From positions 1 through 64,000 of the forward strand of contig ML769471.1 of assembly GCA_009733575.1 (NCBI GenBank): a DNA stretch of 64,000 nucleotides. Direction: 5' to 3'. This document shows positions 21,683 to 32,112 of the stretch, piece by piece (the first letter of the stretch is position 1; each line of letters starts with the position of its first letter). The stretch comes from Gymnopus androsaceus JB14. Its lineage: Eukaryota; Basidiomycota; Agaricomycetes; Agaricales; Omphalotaceae. The position numbers and the translations under genes are program-made. The notes under the pieces were generated by a model that saw nothing but the letters and a program-made list of their open reading frames with translations, was not told the DNA's origin and made no database searches.

Positions 21683-22148
21683 GATGATATACTAGTAAGG
21701 GGTTACGTTAGCTTAGCTAGTTAACAAGTGAAAGCAGCTCACATGCTCTCACATGACACTTTGGGTTATTCAACCGACTTGAACTTCAATCATTGAACTT
21801 CGAGGCTTTAAAATCAATAAAATCCTCTGGAAATAGAGCGGATTAGTTGCATGTCTTCGTCCCTCAAGACATAAACCTTTTCAAAAAAAAAAGCAACCGC
21901 TGGATAAGTGTGGAGACTTCCCGACAAAGCAAACGTAAGGAGCGCCTTAACCAAATCGTTTTGAGACACACAATTAATACGCTCTAATTCGAGCTAATTT
22001 TCGTGATACATCTCGTTGATCCAATCCAAGTTCAGCGACGCCAATTCTTGGAACTGAATCAGTGACTGAGCTGATGGACATGAATGAAGCATCAGCGGCC
22101 CGATAGTAGTTTTTTGTAGCGCTGTAGGCGCTCATCGGCGCGGTTCTC
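21683..22148. other. Intergenic region between divergent genes
   Basis: Shared upstream region of the HNH gene and PIG-H. It contains an A-run at 21882 and copies of the short dispersed repeat. No promoter element is identified. Confidence 0.4.
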
Positions 22149-22866
22149 ATGCATCGTTTCCAACCGCTGCCAACGAATCCTGAATTTTCCATCCTACGTT
22201 CTTCTTCATTTCACGAATATCGAGTCGAAAACTGGCATCTTGCTCGAGATGGTAGTGGATCTATCATTCGAGGCGCATCCCCTTGGTCTTGGAGATATTC
22301 GCTCCTCCCTCTCATAGTATCTGTTTTGTGGCCCAAAGTGCATATCATCCTTTTCACCTCAAATTTTGAACCTTAAACTACTTTGCGAACTAGGCTGGTC
22401 CTCTGATACGCGTGCTCATCTCTTTCGTGACCATTCTCTTCCTTTGGACTCGATGTACGCAGGTCATTCACGGTACGAACTTTTATTTTGTATGAACTTA
22501 ATGAAGATGTATTGGATGTAGAATCGGTGATTGTTCTTCCTGCACATGGAATTCAGCTCGAAACGCATAGAGGATTTCCGCCCCTTACGTTCTTCGTCAG
22601 CAGACGTTTCGTGCCACATACCATGCTAAGAGACGTTGTCATAAATGAAGGCATCAAGAAATGGGATATCCGTTACTATCTGGTTGCTCTGAAAGAGGGA
22701 ACTACAAGCCGTATCAAGCTTGAACTCTGTTATCCGGTAAACTCTTTTACGTTCTCTCAAACTGTATGCTCAACCGCAAAAGAACATACTTCCACATTTC
22801 CCGATTCTTTTACAGGTCTATCGCGATCTTCGGGAATTCCTTGTTTCATCAGCAAAACCATCATAG
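22149..22866 (+). CDS. GPI15: GPI-GlcNAc transferase subunit H (PIG-H/Gpi15)
   Basis: Exons 22149-22337, 22394-22472, 22522-22736 and 22783-22866 splice in phase into 188 residues, close to family size. The N-terminal part has FHEYRVENWHL. A hydrophobic hairpin (SLLPLIVSVLWP, LIRVLISFVTILFLW) is followed by the conserved ESVIVLPAHGIQLETHRG and RDVVINEGIKKWDIRYYL. The C-terminus is LPHFPILLQVYRDLREFL. PIG-H is a small ER-membrane subunit of the complex that moves GlcNAc from UDP-GlcNAc to phosphatidylinositol, the first step of GPI-anchor synthesis. The stop lies 52 bp from the convergent TBC gene. Frame and domains are intact. Confidence 0.9.
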
Positions 22867-22918
22867 CTAGGAATTAGATAGAGTATGTATGAAAAGCACT
22901 AGATAAATAATTCAACTA

Positions 22919-25900
22919 TCAAGCATCAAATACAGGCTGAGCACTGTCTTCGCTTTCGTATGCACTAAGCAATTCGTCGTATCCCTCATCGTCACCCATG
23001 TCCGCAGCACTGTCGCGATGTTTCTTCCCCTTGGTTTCTGACGTTTTTCGTATACGCGCTTCGGTGGAGACTTTCCTCGATCGAGGTTCTTGTCCTTCAC
23101 CGGATGCTTTCCGTTGACGCGTGGGGCTCCGACCCTCTGTGGACACCTTTCGAGTCCGGCGAGGAGACCTTGGTGAGGAAGCAACGTTTGCATCGAAACT
23201 AGTTGCCTTTGGGGTCGTTGCTAGCTCCTGCTCATCGTGGGGCCAGTCCACAGCAAGTGAACTAGGGCTGGTAGAAGGTTCAGCTGCAGTGGTCTGCAAA
23301 TGTAGATTCGGAGGTCGAGTACTACGTTTAGCACGCACTCGAATGCTCCTCTTTGGAGGTTCAGGAGTAGATGAGTCGGAGGTATCACCTGTGAGGTTGT
23401 GTACCGGCGGTGGGGTTTTCTTGCGTGTAAGTTTTCGTGATGGTAAAGGTGGTTCCAAAGGAGTATCATCGACAGACGGAGCTAACTCCAGAGCTTCCGA
23501 GAACGGACTCTCTTCGGGAATGGTAGTTTTTATGGAATTGATCAAAGAAGAAGACTTTATGGGAAGACCGTCTGCCCCAGGTGGCGAATCAGGTATGTGG
23601 ACCCGACCCCAGCCAGGAGATTTTGGCGAACGATCTAGCGGGGAACTCATGACCGGGCTACCAAGTGCAGCCGACGACGACCCAGAAGAAGAGGATAAGG
23701 AGAGATGAGGTGTCGATCCTGATCTAAAATGAGGTATTGGAGGGATATTGGTACTAGGGATAGGATGCGGAATAGAATTCGTTCTAGCATGAGGAGCCAT
23801 AGGGGAGATGGACCTCCGATTCAAAGCAACTTTCCTGCTTGCAGGCGCTGGACTGTCCGAATCATAATCGAGTTTCCCTCGCGTGAGCGCATCAGAAGGG
23901 GACAGAGAGGACACAGAGGATAAGGAATCTCGATTTAATGCATGATCCTGATTGCGAGATTGCATTACATCGTTCCACTGTCCCGACATATTGCGTTTGT
24001 CAATGGGCGTGCTATTCTCCGACCTTGAGATAAATCTCTCGGAGCGGGGCGTTATTAAGGATGATGAACCTAACAACAAGGGACGGGGTCCGGATTTTGG
24101 TTTAGGTTGTGGTGTGGCAACGGCAGGTTCAGGTTCAGACCCACGCGTCAAGGCTGCTAGCGAGGCTTGCAGGCTCCTTGTCTTCTGCATTATGCCACCC
24201 TCTGAGGACGGAGACAGCTCTGGGCTGCTGGGAAGATCCACAACAGGACCGTTACCAGAAAATATCATAGTGTCGCGGGGAGGTTTGAAGAATGCAGGGC
24301 GATCTGGTGGAGAGTAAAGTCCCGACCTATCTGGCGCTGGCACTGACGTTCGACGGGGTTCATTAAGTTTGACATCGTAGTTCTGTGGAGGTGCTGAGTG
24401 ACGGAGGGCGTCCGTGGATTGTGGATGTGTGGGCAGCTTCGCAGCATCACCACCCGACCGTATATTCCACGAAGTGGTCAGTGCTTTCGCTTGCCAATTA
24501 CTACTGACTTTGGCAAGGGTGGCCGCCGCATTTGACTCTTTCAGCTTTTCGGCATAGCCCCAAATGCTAGTTGAGGATGGCCAGCCTTTGGAAGTCGAAC
24601 CTGTGGAAGGCTCTGAGTCGGTGACAACTATAGAAGGCGATAATGGTGTATCTGGTATGGATGGGGACGGAGATTCTGGAGGGGTGGGAGGACTAAGAGG
24701 TGATGGAGGAGGCTCCATGGCGGTCTGGTTAGTGATCCCTCTCCATACTGTGGCAGCCAACCGACGAGTCAGGTCATTGGTGACATACTGGGTTTCTGCG
24801 TCGTCCTCCGAGGTATCATTGACTACTATTGATGGCGATGACCGAGAAGGAGATAGAGAAGGGGTAGTAGGGCTTAAAGGTGAGGGAGGAGGCTCCATAG
24901 CAGTCTGATTCGTGATCCCTTTCCACACTGTTGCTGCTAAACGGGCAGTCAAACCAGAATCGACGGTGACTTCCTGTGTCTCCGTGTCATTACCCGAAGT
25001 ATCCTCGTCATCAGAGGCCTCGGAGGGAGAAGGGGACCGATCCGGAGAAGAGGTTTGGTTCGTGAATCCTTTCCACACAGAGAGCCGTAAACGGTCTCCC
25101 AAGGTACGAGGGTTATTAGCAGCTAGTTTAGCTTCATCTTCACGGCGGTGTCGAAGCTCGGAAGCGGTCTGGAGTACGCTGTCGATACCACCTACTGCAT
25201 CGATAGGATAATGCTGTAGAAGAGTCATTCCTTGTAAAAAGGCATCCCCCAGTTCCCAAGGCCGAAGAGGCGATGATGGCATCCCTGCCGTATCTTCTGA
25301 CCACAAACTGGGTGATTTGAGTCCAGTCTTACCGAGTCTGTCATGCAAATCGTAAACAATACAGCTCAAAAAGAGGTGTAAACATGACTAGCAGACCTTA
25401 AAAGAGCTGTTCTCGCGCGAAGGAGCATGGCCGTGCACACATCAACGAGAAATTCCAACTTAAGGTTTTGCCGATCGCGCATCTGGCAGGCGAATAGTGC
25501 GTCCCAGACAACTATCACTGATGGAAGAGGTAACGTCTGAGTGAGCAGAGGAGCCAGCCACCGACTGTGAAGAAACCAGTTGGTTTTAGGCGGGAGTTTT
25601 AGGATAACATACGCACTATGAGTAATGTGGTAGAGCGGGATCAAGACCTTTCGCAAACTAATGACCCAGGATGATGAGGGTAAAAACAAGTCAAATATAA
25701 GAGCAACATACCAGATTGTCGCGCAAATCAGCATCGGCCCAATTCAAACGTTCGCTGAATTTACGCATCCACAAATTGCCACCATCTTCATCTTCCAATT
25801 CAGAAAATTCACCGACCATTGCTTCGAAAAGCCAGAACGTGTCAGCCTCGACATGGGCAAGATCTTCGAGCTCTACTTCTTGATTGAGGACCGAATATAG

Positions 25901-26829
25901 AGGAAGAAGTAGAGCAGGGATGTGAGGCGAAACGTTTCCTGGGTTTACCGAAGAATGCAGGTATAGCAAGCGAAGTAATGCTGATGTGTGTTTCTCGTGG
26001 GCGTGAGGAGCGTCAAAAGCTTTCGAGGCATGGAGAACTGTGGTCTCGGATGATCGTTCAGAACTGGATACAGATGCAGCATCATCCTGAGAGTCCGACT
26101 CTAATCTTATTTCTGGAATAGAGGGAGAAGAATCGGGCTGTCGCGTTTTCTGGATGGTTTGTAGGCGAGCATTGAGATTATCAGCGCAAGCAATTTTCAC
26201 ATCTTCTGGGGCCAAGCTATCGAAGGGACAAAGCTTCGACGATTCTGGTTCCTCTTCAAGGCCACTAAAAAGGTCGGAAGGGATGCCTGAAAGCTGTTTG
26301 GCGACTTTGACCAGAGACAGGTCTAGGGATGATAAGGGCGTTGTTGGTTCGGGAAGGTTTGCGAACGGCTCCAACAGTCGACGAACAAGATCCTATACAA
26401 ACTCGTCTCTCGGACTTGTTATACAACAGATGCACTCACATAGTAGCTTTCCCTTTGCTTGTTGACTTCCTTGGACCAGGAAGCTTTTAACACAGGGAGT
26501 GTCCCAAGAAGCACTCTGAGATAATGGTTTAGACTTGATTGAGTTCAAATGGCCTCAACTTACCTCCATATCCGAGGTCGCAGCCAAGCAGGTTCATCCG
26601 GTATACCTAACCTTGTTACATCATGCTCATAGCGTAATTATATTTGATTCTCACCTCGAGTACAGAGTTTCCTTAAGCCAGCTACGTCGACAACAGGTGA
26701 GGACTGTTGGTCTAGCAATTTCTGACAAAGGAACCAATCTATGTACAAGAGATTAAAAACAAAGTGCAAATAGAATGAATAAGACGTACATATCCTGTCG
26801 ACGAGGGTCGGGCTGCCACTGTACACCAT
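22919..26829 (-). CDS. TBC-domain Rab GTPase-activating protein (TBC1D13-like)
   Basis: Exons are about 26829-26790, 26738-26655, 26606-26564, 26514-26440, 26392-25712, 25647-25617, 25564-25397 and 25337-22919, roughly 1,180 residues. The TBC domain starts with LRKLCTRGIPDEPAWLRPRIW (the IPxxxR-type entry) and continues with KQRESYYDLVRRLL, VEADTFWLFEAM and HYSYRWLAPLL..SVIVVWDALF. TBC proteins speed GTP hydrolysis by Rabs in vesicle traffic. The classical catalytic YxQG finger is weak: HSSVNPGNVSPH stands there. The long C-terminal half is disordered, Ser/Pro-rich and holds three VWKGITNQT-type repeats. The start is uncertain because the first exons overlap those of IST1 in another frame, and the donor near 25712 is approximate. 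Confidence 0.8.
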
Positions 26830-27546
26830 ACGTCCTAGCGATATTCAAGAGATACGCGTCAAGTTGACCAGCACTTGGCGGAGGAGCAGAAAGATCTTTC
26901 ACAATCTAAAATAACCATGGTCAGTGTTTAAAGATGGAAGGGGAAGCATATATTTACGCGATCTGAAACGCATTTGTCTCGATTTCCTATGGAAGCACGC
27001 GCGAAATCAGGACCCAAGCGGTTAACCAGTAGTTCGCGCACGACTTGAAGGTCTGGGGATGATGATTAATTTCAATGAACGATTCGTGGTAGGGGGACAG
27101 TGTAACCTTTGGATTCTACACGGGGAGCGGCATATACAATGCTGGAAGCAGCTTCAATTACAGCTGGACTAGGAGAGATGCTAAGTATATCCAAGAAATG
27201 AGTATCATACCGGTAATTGACGGGTGCCAAGTACTCACGAATGGTCCAACTCTGATATACGCTCCAGAATAACGCCAACATGCATTTCCAACATCTCGAA
27301 AACATCTCCCTGCATATCCTCCCGGTACAAGTTCTGTGCTTTAACCCGAGCTAGTCCAACGTTTCCTTGCCTCAGTAAAGTAGCGATGTCTGCGCGGGTG
27401 ATACTGCCTCTAGAATCATTCTTCTCTTGTAAATGCCCTAATCTTTGACTTGTTAGCCTGAGCTGAGCCTATTTTACCAAGTTGAGCCGCAGTTTACATA
27501 TTACATTCGGGTGCTGTACAGTACCTTCACAGAAGTCGAGTCCCAT
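26655..27546 (-). CDS. IST1: IST1-like ESCRT-III regulator
   Basis: Exons 27546-27505, 27462-27239, 27180-27107, 27052-26958 and 26905-26790 splice in phase. The protein shows LRLTSQRLGHLQEK, SITRADIATLLRQGNVGLARVKAQNL (hallmark of the IST1 core), VYAAPRVESKDLQVVRELL and LDAYLLNIARTYGVQWQPDP. IST1 binds Vps4 and CHMP1 and tunes ESCRT-III on endosomes. The end is unclear. If the 51-nt GTACGT..ACATAG intron is spliced, the frame ends at a TGA overlapping the donor near 26654. Unspliced, it stops at 26753. The C-terminal MIM motifs typical of IST1 were not seen, so the protein may be shortened or continue into the TBC gene. Confidence 0.85.
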
Positions 27547-28217
27547 TGCGGTGAGGCCATTCGACAGTGGTTGGCTGATAGAGAAGCTTCTTGTCGTCAA
27601 TGTCGTTGAATATTACTGGAAACTATAGCCGTAGAATTGGAAATTTTATCTCATGAGGAGACGGACGAAGAGCAATCGCCCCGTCACGTAAGCAATTGAC
27701 TGCGTCTGTGTAGTGGCGAAAGTTTGCCGCGCTGAATCGGTTGATCTAGCTCATCCCCGCTGCCCGTTCTGTTTCTTGACATGACCGACATGCTGTTCTG
27801 TGCTACTTATGAGATGAGAATATCAATCTCTACTACATCCCATCTAACGTTGTAAAGATCTGAAATGATGGTCCTTCGGCGCGTTATATCGAATCAAAAA
27901 CAAAAACAGAGTATCTTTAGCCTTACAGTAATCTTAAAAGGTATTTCGATCACCAAAGAACGCGTAGTTGGAGCTATGAAATCTATAACGCGTGTCTGCC
28001 GACCCATTTCCGAGTCTTTCACTGATTACGCTCAGATAGACATATGTTTTCATCTGGCTCCAAGTATTATTTCAGTATGTATTATGCTAAATAGTGCTAG
28101 TAGTACATCCAGCCTGGTAACGGTTTGGAAAGTCGAGTTCTTCCCGAGCTAGTCCGCCTGCCTTCAACCATCACTGATTGGGGCGGGGTAGACGCAGAAT
28201 TGGTCGACGCGGAACCT
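27547..28217. other. Intergenic region, no gene seen
   Basis: Upstream of IST1 and downstream of the next minus-strand gene. No coding signal. Confidence 0.4.
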
Positions 28218-29228
28218 CTACGACCTTCGGCTATCATCGTATGAGGTGGGGTAGTTGCTGGAAGTAGATCCTCTGCGCTGTTGGCTGATGATGCTGGTAT
28301 GCGGAGTTGGCATGCTCGGATGTCGAACGTTTTCGGGGTTCATCATGGGGAGAATGGATTCACGGCTATCAGAATATTTGGTTGATTCAAGATCGGGTGA
28401 AGCTGCCAAGATTTTTCTCCGGCGATAGACCATGAGAGCTAAACCACAAGCATATACCACGACTACAAAAGACGTGTGCGTTAAAACGGTTCGACCAAGA
28501 CAGTAAGTGAAACGTACGCAGAGCCGGAATAATCCAATTTGCGATCAGGATGTACATGTTTAGTAACCTGCAGACTAGCAAGAATGTTAAGAGAAGAACA
28601 AGGTCAGGAAGAGTGGAGTGATGGCTTACCTCCCTCTTCATCGGCAGCTGGTTATTGTGCAAGTTGAGATTATAGACGGTTAACAATGAACTGGGGAAAC
28701 GTACTTTTGGTAGGACAGGTGAATTTTGAGTTGGAAACAACAAAGGCAGACGCGATGCCTGAACTTGCAGTGAGTAAAACAACTATTTAGGACTATCGGG
28801 GATCCTTACCAATATGGGTCACCAAAAGAAGCATCAGTCGCGCGCCATCTAACCAAGGGCGAAACGGAAGTAAAAGCCTTTGCACAAAGTCAGCAGAGAA
28901 GAGTCAAAGGAGATGAGCTTCCTCACAAAACAAGGAGAAGGATTAGGGTCAACGAGTTCGACAAAAGCATAATCGCAAGAAAGGATTCTGAATGCGAGGG
29001 TCAATGAAAAGATAGACAGCTTGAGCCAAAGGCAGGACGAACTTTCTGAGATGCCCAGGACGTTCCATTGGATAAAGAGATCTACACAGAGAACGATAAC
29101 CCATATGAAGCTAATAAGCGATATTAATGCTGGAGAGAATAGTTATAAACGTGAATGAAAGTCAACAAGGATCGAGACTCACAGAATGAAATGGCTCGGA
29201 TCTTTAAAAATACAGGCGAATATTCCAT
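28218..29228 (-). CDS. Multi-exon integral membrane protein, unknown function
   Basis: ATG at 29228 (MEYSPVFLKIRAISF), then after an intron LISFIWVIVLCVDLF, a segment RPWLDGARLMLLLVTHIG, a central SAFVVSNSKFTCP part, INMYILIANWIIPAL-type helix (28560), YACGLALMVYRRRK (28440) and a Ser/Pro-rich tail ending DDSRRS. At least four hydrophobic segments are seen. Introns near 29180, 28810, 28690 and 28490 have GT-AG ends, but not all phases close, so the exon map is tentative. It resembles the common Agaricomycete membrane proteins with a short cytosolic tail. No function is assigned. Confidence 0.6.
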
Positions 29229-29797
29229 AGCGATACAGGTCGTAGGTCGTACAAAAGAGTGAATAACGTCGGAAAGTCGTGAAGCTGACTGGCAGTCAAA
29301 GATGAGGAAAGAGATTTGTTAGTCTGCCAGAGACTGTCTAATGGAGGGTAATGGAGGGTAAGGAAGAAGAAGTGTGATGTCCATTCACACGAGCCATAGA
29401 AGCCATTATTGTTAAGTGCGTCAATGCAGAGAACAAAGAAAAGGACTTCATTGTTCTTTTAGGTTCGTTGGCGCCGTGTGACACATGACAAGCGGCCCGA
29501 CAGGTACCGCAAACAAGCGCCTGTAATCCTATTTTGGGTGACGTTGATATCGACTTTCATCTACTCAGGTAGTTGGCCGCAGTTCTTCCTTTTGCTCACC
29601 ACCTACACAGAACCTCCTCTATCGCACGTAATCCTGGTGCGTTACGCTCCGACTTTCTCGTTGTGGGTTGAGGCTTTGCCCGCGCGTGGGACTACGTCCC
29701 AGCCAAACCCTCTCTAATACTTATTGTTTTATAGAGCATTCACCTAGCCTCATACAAGACTTGTCCTTCATATAGGCTACGCCAATAATTGGACGGG
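29229..29797. other. Intergenic region upstream of the MFS gene
   Basis: Shared upstream region of two divergent genes. It holds a 14-bp tandem duplication taatggagggtaat near 29340. No gene is accepted here. Confidence 0.4.
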
Positions 29798-31507
29798 ATG
29801 CTCTCTACCACACTACAGTGCATTGCCATTTTCTCTACCTCGTGAGCACCTGCACATACTCCTGAATTTATCTTCGACTCAAGAGTCCTAGCCTCTTTGC
29901 TGGGGGAGTCTTCGTGTTTCCACTGCTGGCTCCGGCACTAATGGAGCATCTAGGCCTAACCCAACCCCAGTTAAGCACTATAGCTTTGGCGTACGTCGTT
30001 CCTGAATCTGGTTACCTCAGTCCTTTACTTACTGAATCTAAGAGGGCTCGCTGGACAGTACCCCTTCTCATCTATCGTTGGAAAACTAATTGACCGTTAC
30101 GGGCCTCGCGTGTGCTCATTCCTGGCCGCTATCATGTTTTCCGCAGCTTTCGGCCTATCATCTCTGGAAATATCCCTAGCACCAGAGTATTCTGAACGCC
30201 CAAACACAGCTGTCGCGCAACGTTTGACTATCTACTTTGCGATGGCTGGATTAGGAACCGTATTATCGTGCGCCTCAATTTATTCCCTCCTTGATAGTTG
30301 TGCTATTAATGCCAATGATTTCAGCTATTTCTCCTTCGTTTTCTCGGCCACCAAAACTTTCACGAGGTACCTTACTATCGCCTCCGGAGTTACAATGTCA
30401 CTCTTCGGTCTTTCTCCTTTGCTTCTCTCCTCCATTGCTTCAAATTTCTTTTCCGATGCCACTACTGGATCCCTAGATGTAACTCGTTTTTTGCAGTTTC
30501 TGGCGGTCGCTACTGGGGTGGTTCATTTAGCTGGCGCCTACGCGTTGACTGTTCCTTCAACTACAACTACATTGCCGTCACCGACTTCAGAACCAGGACG
30601 ATGAACGTAGCCGTCTCTTAGACAACGAACATCCTGCAGAGTGTGCAACGGATCCCAGGGACGGCTCAGCTGTTGACCTATTGCGAGATCCAAATTTCTG
30701 GCTGTTGGCATTGTATATGATTATGGTTCTTGGTAGTGTGAATGAGGTCTTTCACCGCTGCTTCTCACCGCTGATCTTAATTTAGTGTGAAATGATAATA
30801 GCTAACGTTGGGACTATCGTTCTATCGCTGCCAGCCACTCTGGTGCAATCTTTGGCCACAGAACAATCTGCCTCCTTACAAGTTAAAATTTTGTCCATAT
30901 CCAATACGATATCGCGCCTATTGGTGGGTCCACTCGCAGACTTTGTTTCTCCAGTGTTCTCGTACCAGCGCCTGGAGGGATTCACCACTATCAGAAAGCA
31001 CCGCATGAGCAGAATTGTCTTTTTGTCTGGGGCCGCTTCTCTTCTTGCATTAACATGCACTTGGATGCTTTTTAGCGTTCAAACACGCCATGATGTGTGG
31101 CTGCTAAGGTAAACTTTTGTTCCTCAGACATGGTTCTCAATCATAACTATGCTGCAGTGTTGGAACAGGCATCACCTATGGAGCAGTCTTCACTGTACTG
31201 TAAGTCCTTTCTATCCTCTCGTTGTACTCTCGCCCATCCTTCGTTTTTTAGGCCGGGTGTTACTTGCTCAATCTGGGGAATACGCAACCTTGCGCGGAAT
31301 TTTGGTGTAATCACCTATTCACCCTTCATTGGCACGACACTCTATTCCTATGTGTATGCCTTAATAGTTGCTCGACATACACCTGAAGGCATGGCATGTC
31401 AAGGAAGGATATGCTGGGAATCCACATTTTATTTCTGCTTGGGGACGTCGTTGGCTTCTCTAGGAATTACTGCTATATTGTGGCGAAACTGGTCTGGTAG
31501 AACATAA
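29798..31507 (+). CDS. MFS transporter, MCH1-like
   Basis: Exons start 29798-29841, 29892-29990 and 30043-30737; later ones start at 30786, 31189 and 31253. Helices carry SLFAGGVFVFPLLAPAL, GLAGQYPFSSIVGKLIDRYGPR (the MFS loop 2-3 motif, here DRYGPR), NFWLLALYMIMVLGSCEMIIANVGTIV, SRLLVGPLADFVSP and LARNFGVITYSPFIGTTLYSY. The set matches the MCH1 group of vacuolar or plasma-membrane facilitators, whose substrate is not settled. Between the two halves (near 30600) the frame shifts by one base, SEP to QDDERSRLLD, consistent with one extra base in accag. The ORF is otherwise continuous. Confidence 0.82.
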
Positions 31508-31575
31508 CTTAAATGTAATTATTGATCAAGGGATACAGTAATGCTCACAGCTTTGTGATTTTGAAGGAATGGTCT

Positions 31576-32045
31576 CTACTCTTGGCGGATGAGAGTGAGA
31601 GAACGATCAAAGCCGTGCTTTGACTAGGAAAAGCATCAGGTTATAACATATATGCTGAGAAAAAGGAATAACGCACGAGATCTCTCCAAGTCTCCTCCTC
31701 ATCGTTCTCCGTCTGCAGTTGATAGACCTGCAGGAAACCTTTAAACCTGGCTAGACTTCAGTTCAAATTCTATCTTAAAAGACAAGCAATCTCGCACGTC
31801 AAGTTTCCTTCATCGGTTACATCCATGAACTGCAGAATCTCGTCCTTGGTTTCTTGAGAAAACGGTTCGCCATTAGTGTCAGACGCCCAAGCGTCGAGTT
31901 TGCTTGGTTCTAGATAAGCATTGGGTGGAATATCTCCGGATAATGGTAGCTCAGGCTTTGGAGTGCAGTATTTTCCAAAAATCTGCTTCAGAACCCTCTC
32001 CAGGGATTCTGAAATTCCGCCATCCTCGTCGAGTAATGAAGCCAT
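31576..32045 (-). CDS. Small conserved EF-hand-like protein
   Basis: Exons 32045-31798, 31746-31677 and 31617-31576 give 119 residues. The sequence has ESLERVLKQIFGKYC, YLEPSKLDAWASDTNGEPFS, EILQFMDVTDEGNLTFKGFLQVYQLQTENDEEETWRDL and HGFDRSLTL. Two degenerate helix-loop-helix units with acidic loops (DTNGEPFS, DVTDEGNLT) suggest a vestigial EF-hand pair. I recall close homologues across basidiomycetes but no experimental function. The frame is intact. Its ATG lies 67 bp from that of PRP28 on the other strand, so the two genes share one very short promoter. Confidence 0.75.
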
Positions 32046-32112
32046 GGAATTTATTTATTTAAGCGCTCGTGGCAAATTTCATAAGCGTGGTCCAAGCGTA
32101 ACTCATCCATCC
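32046..32112. promoter_or_regulatory. Bidirectional promoter between EF-hand-like gene and PRP28
   Basis: Only 67 bp separate the two start codons. No TATA box is evident. Transcripts must start within or very near the facing genes. Confidence 0.55.
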
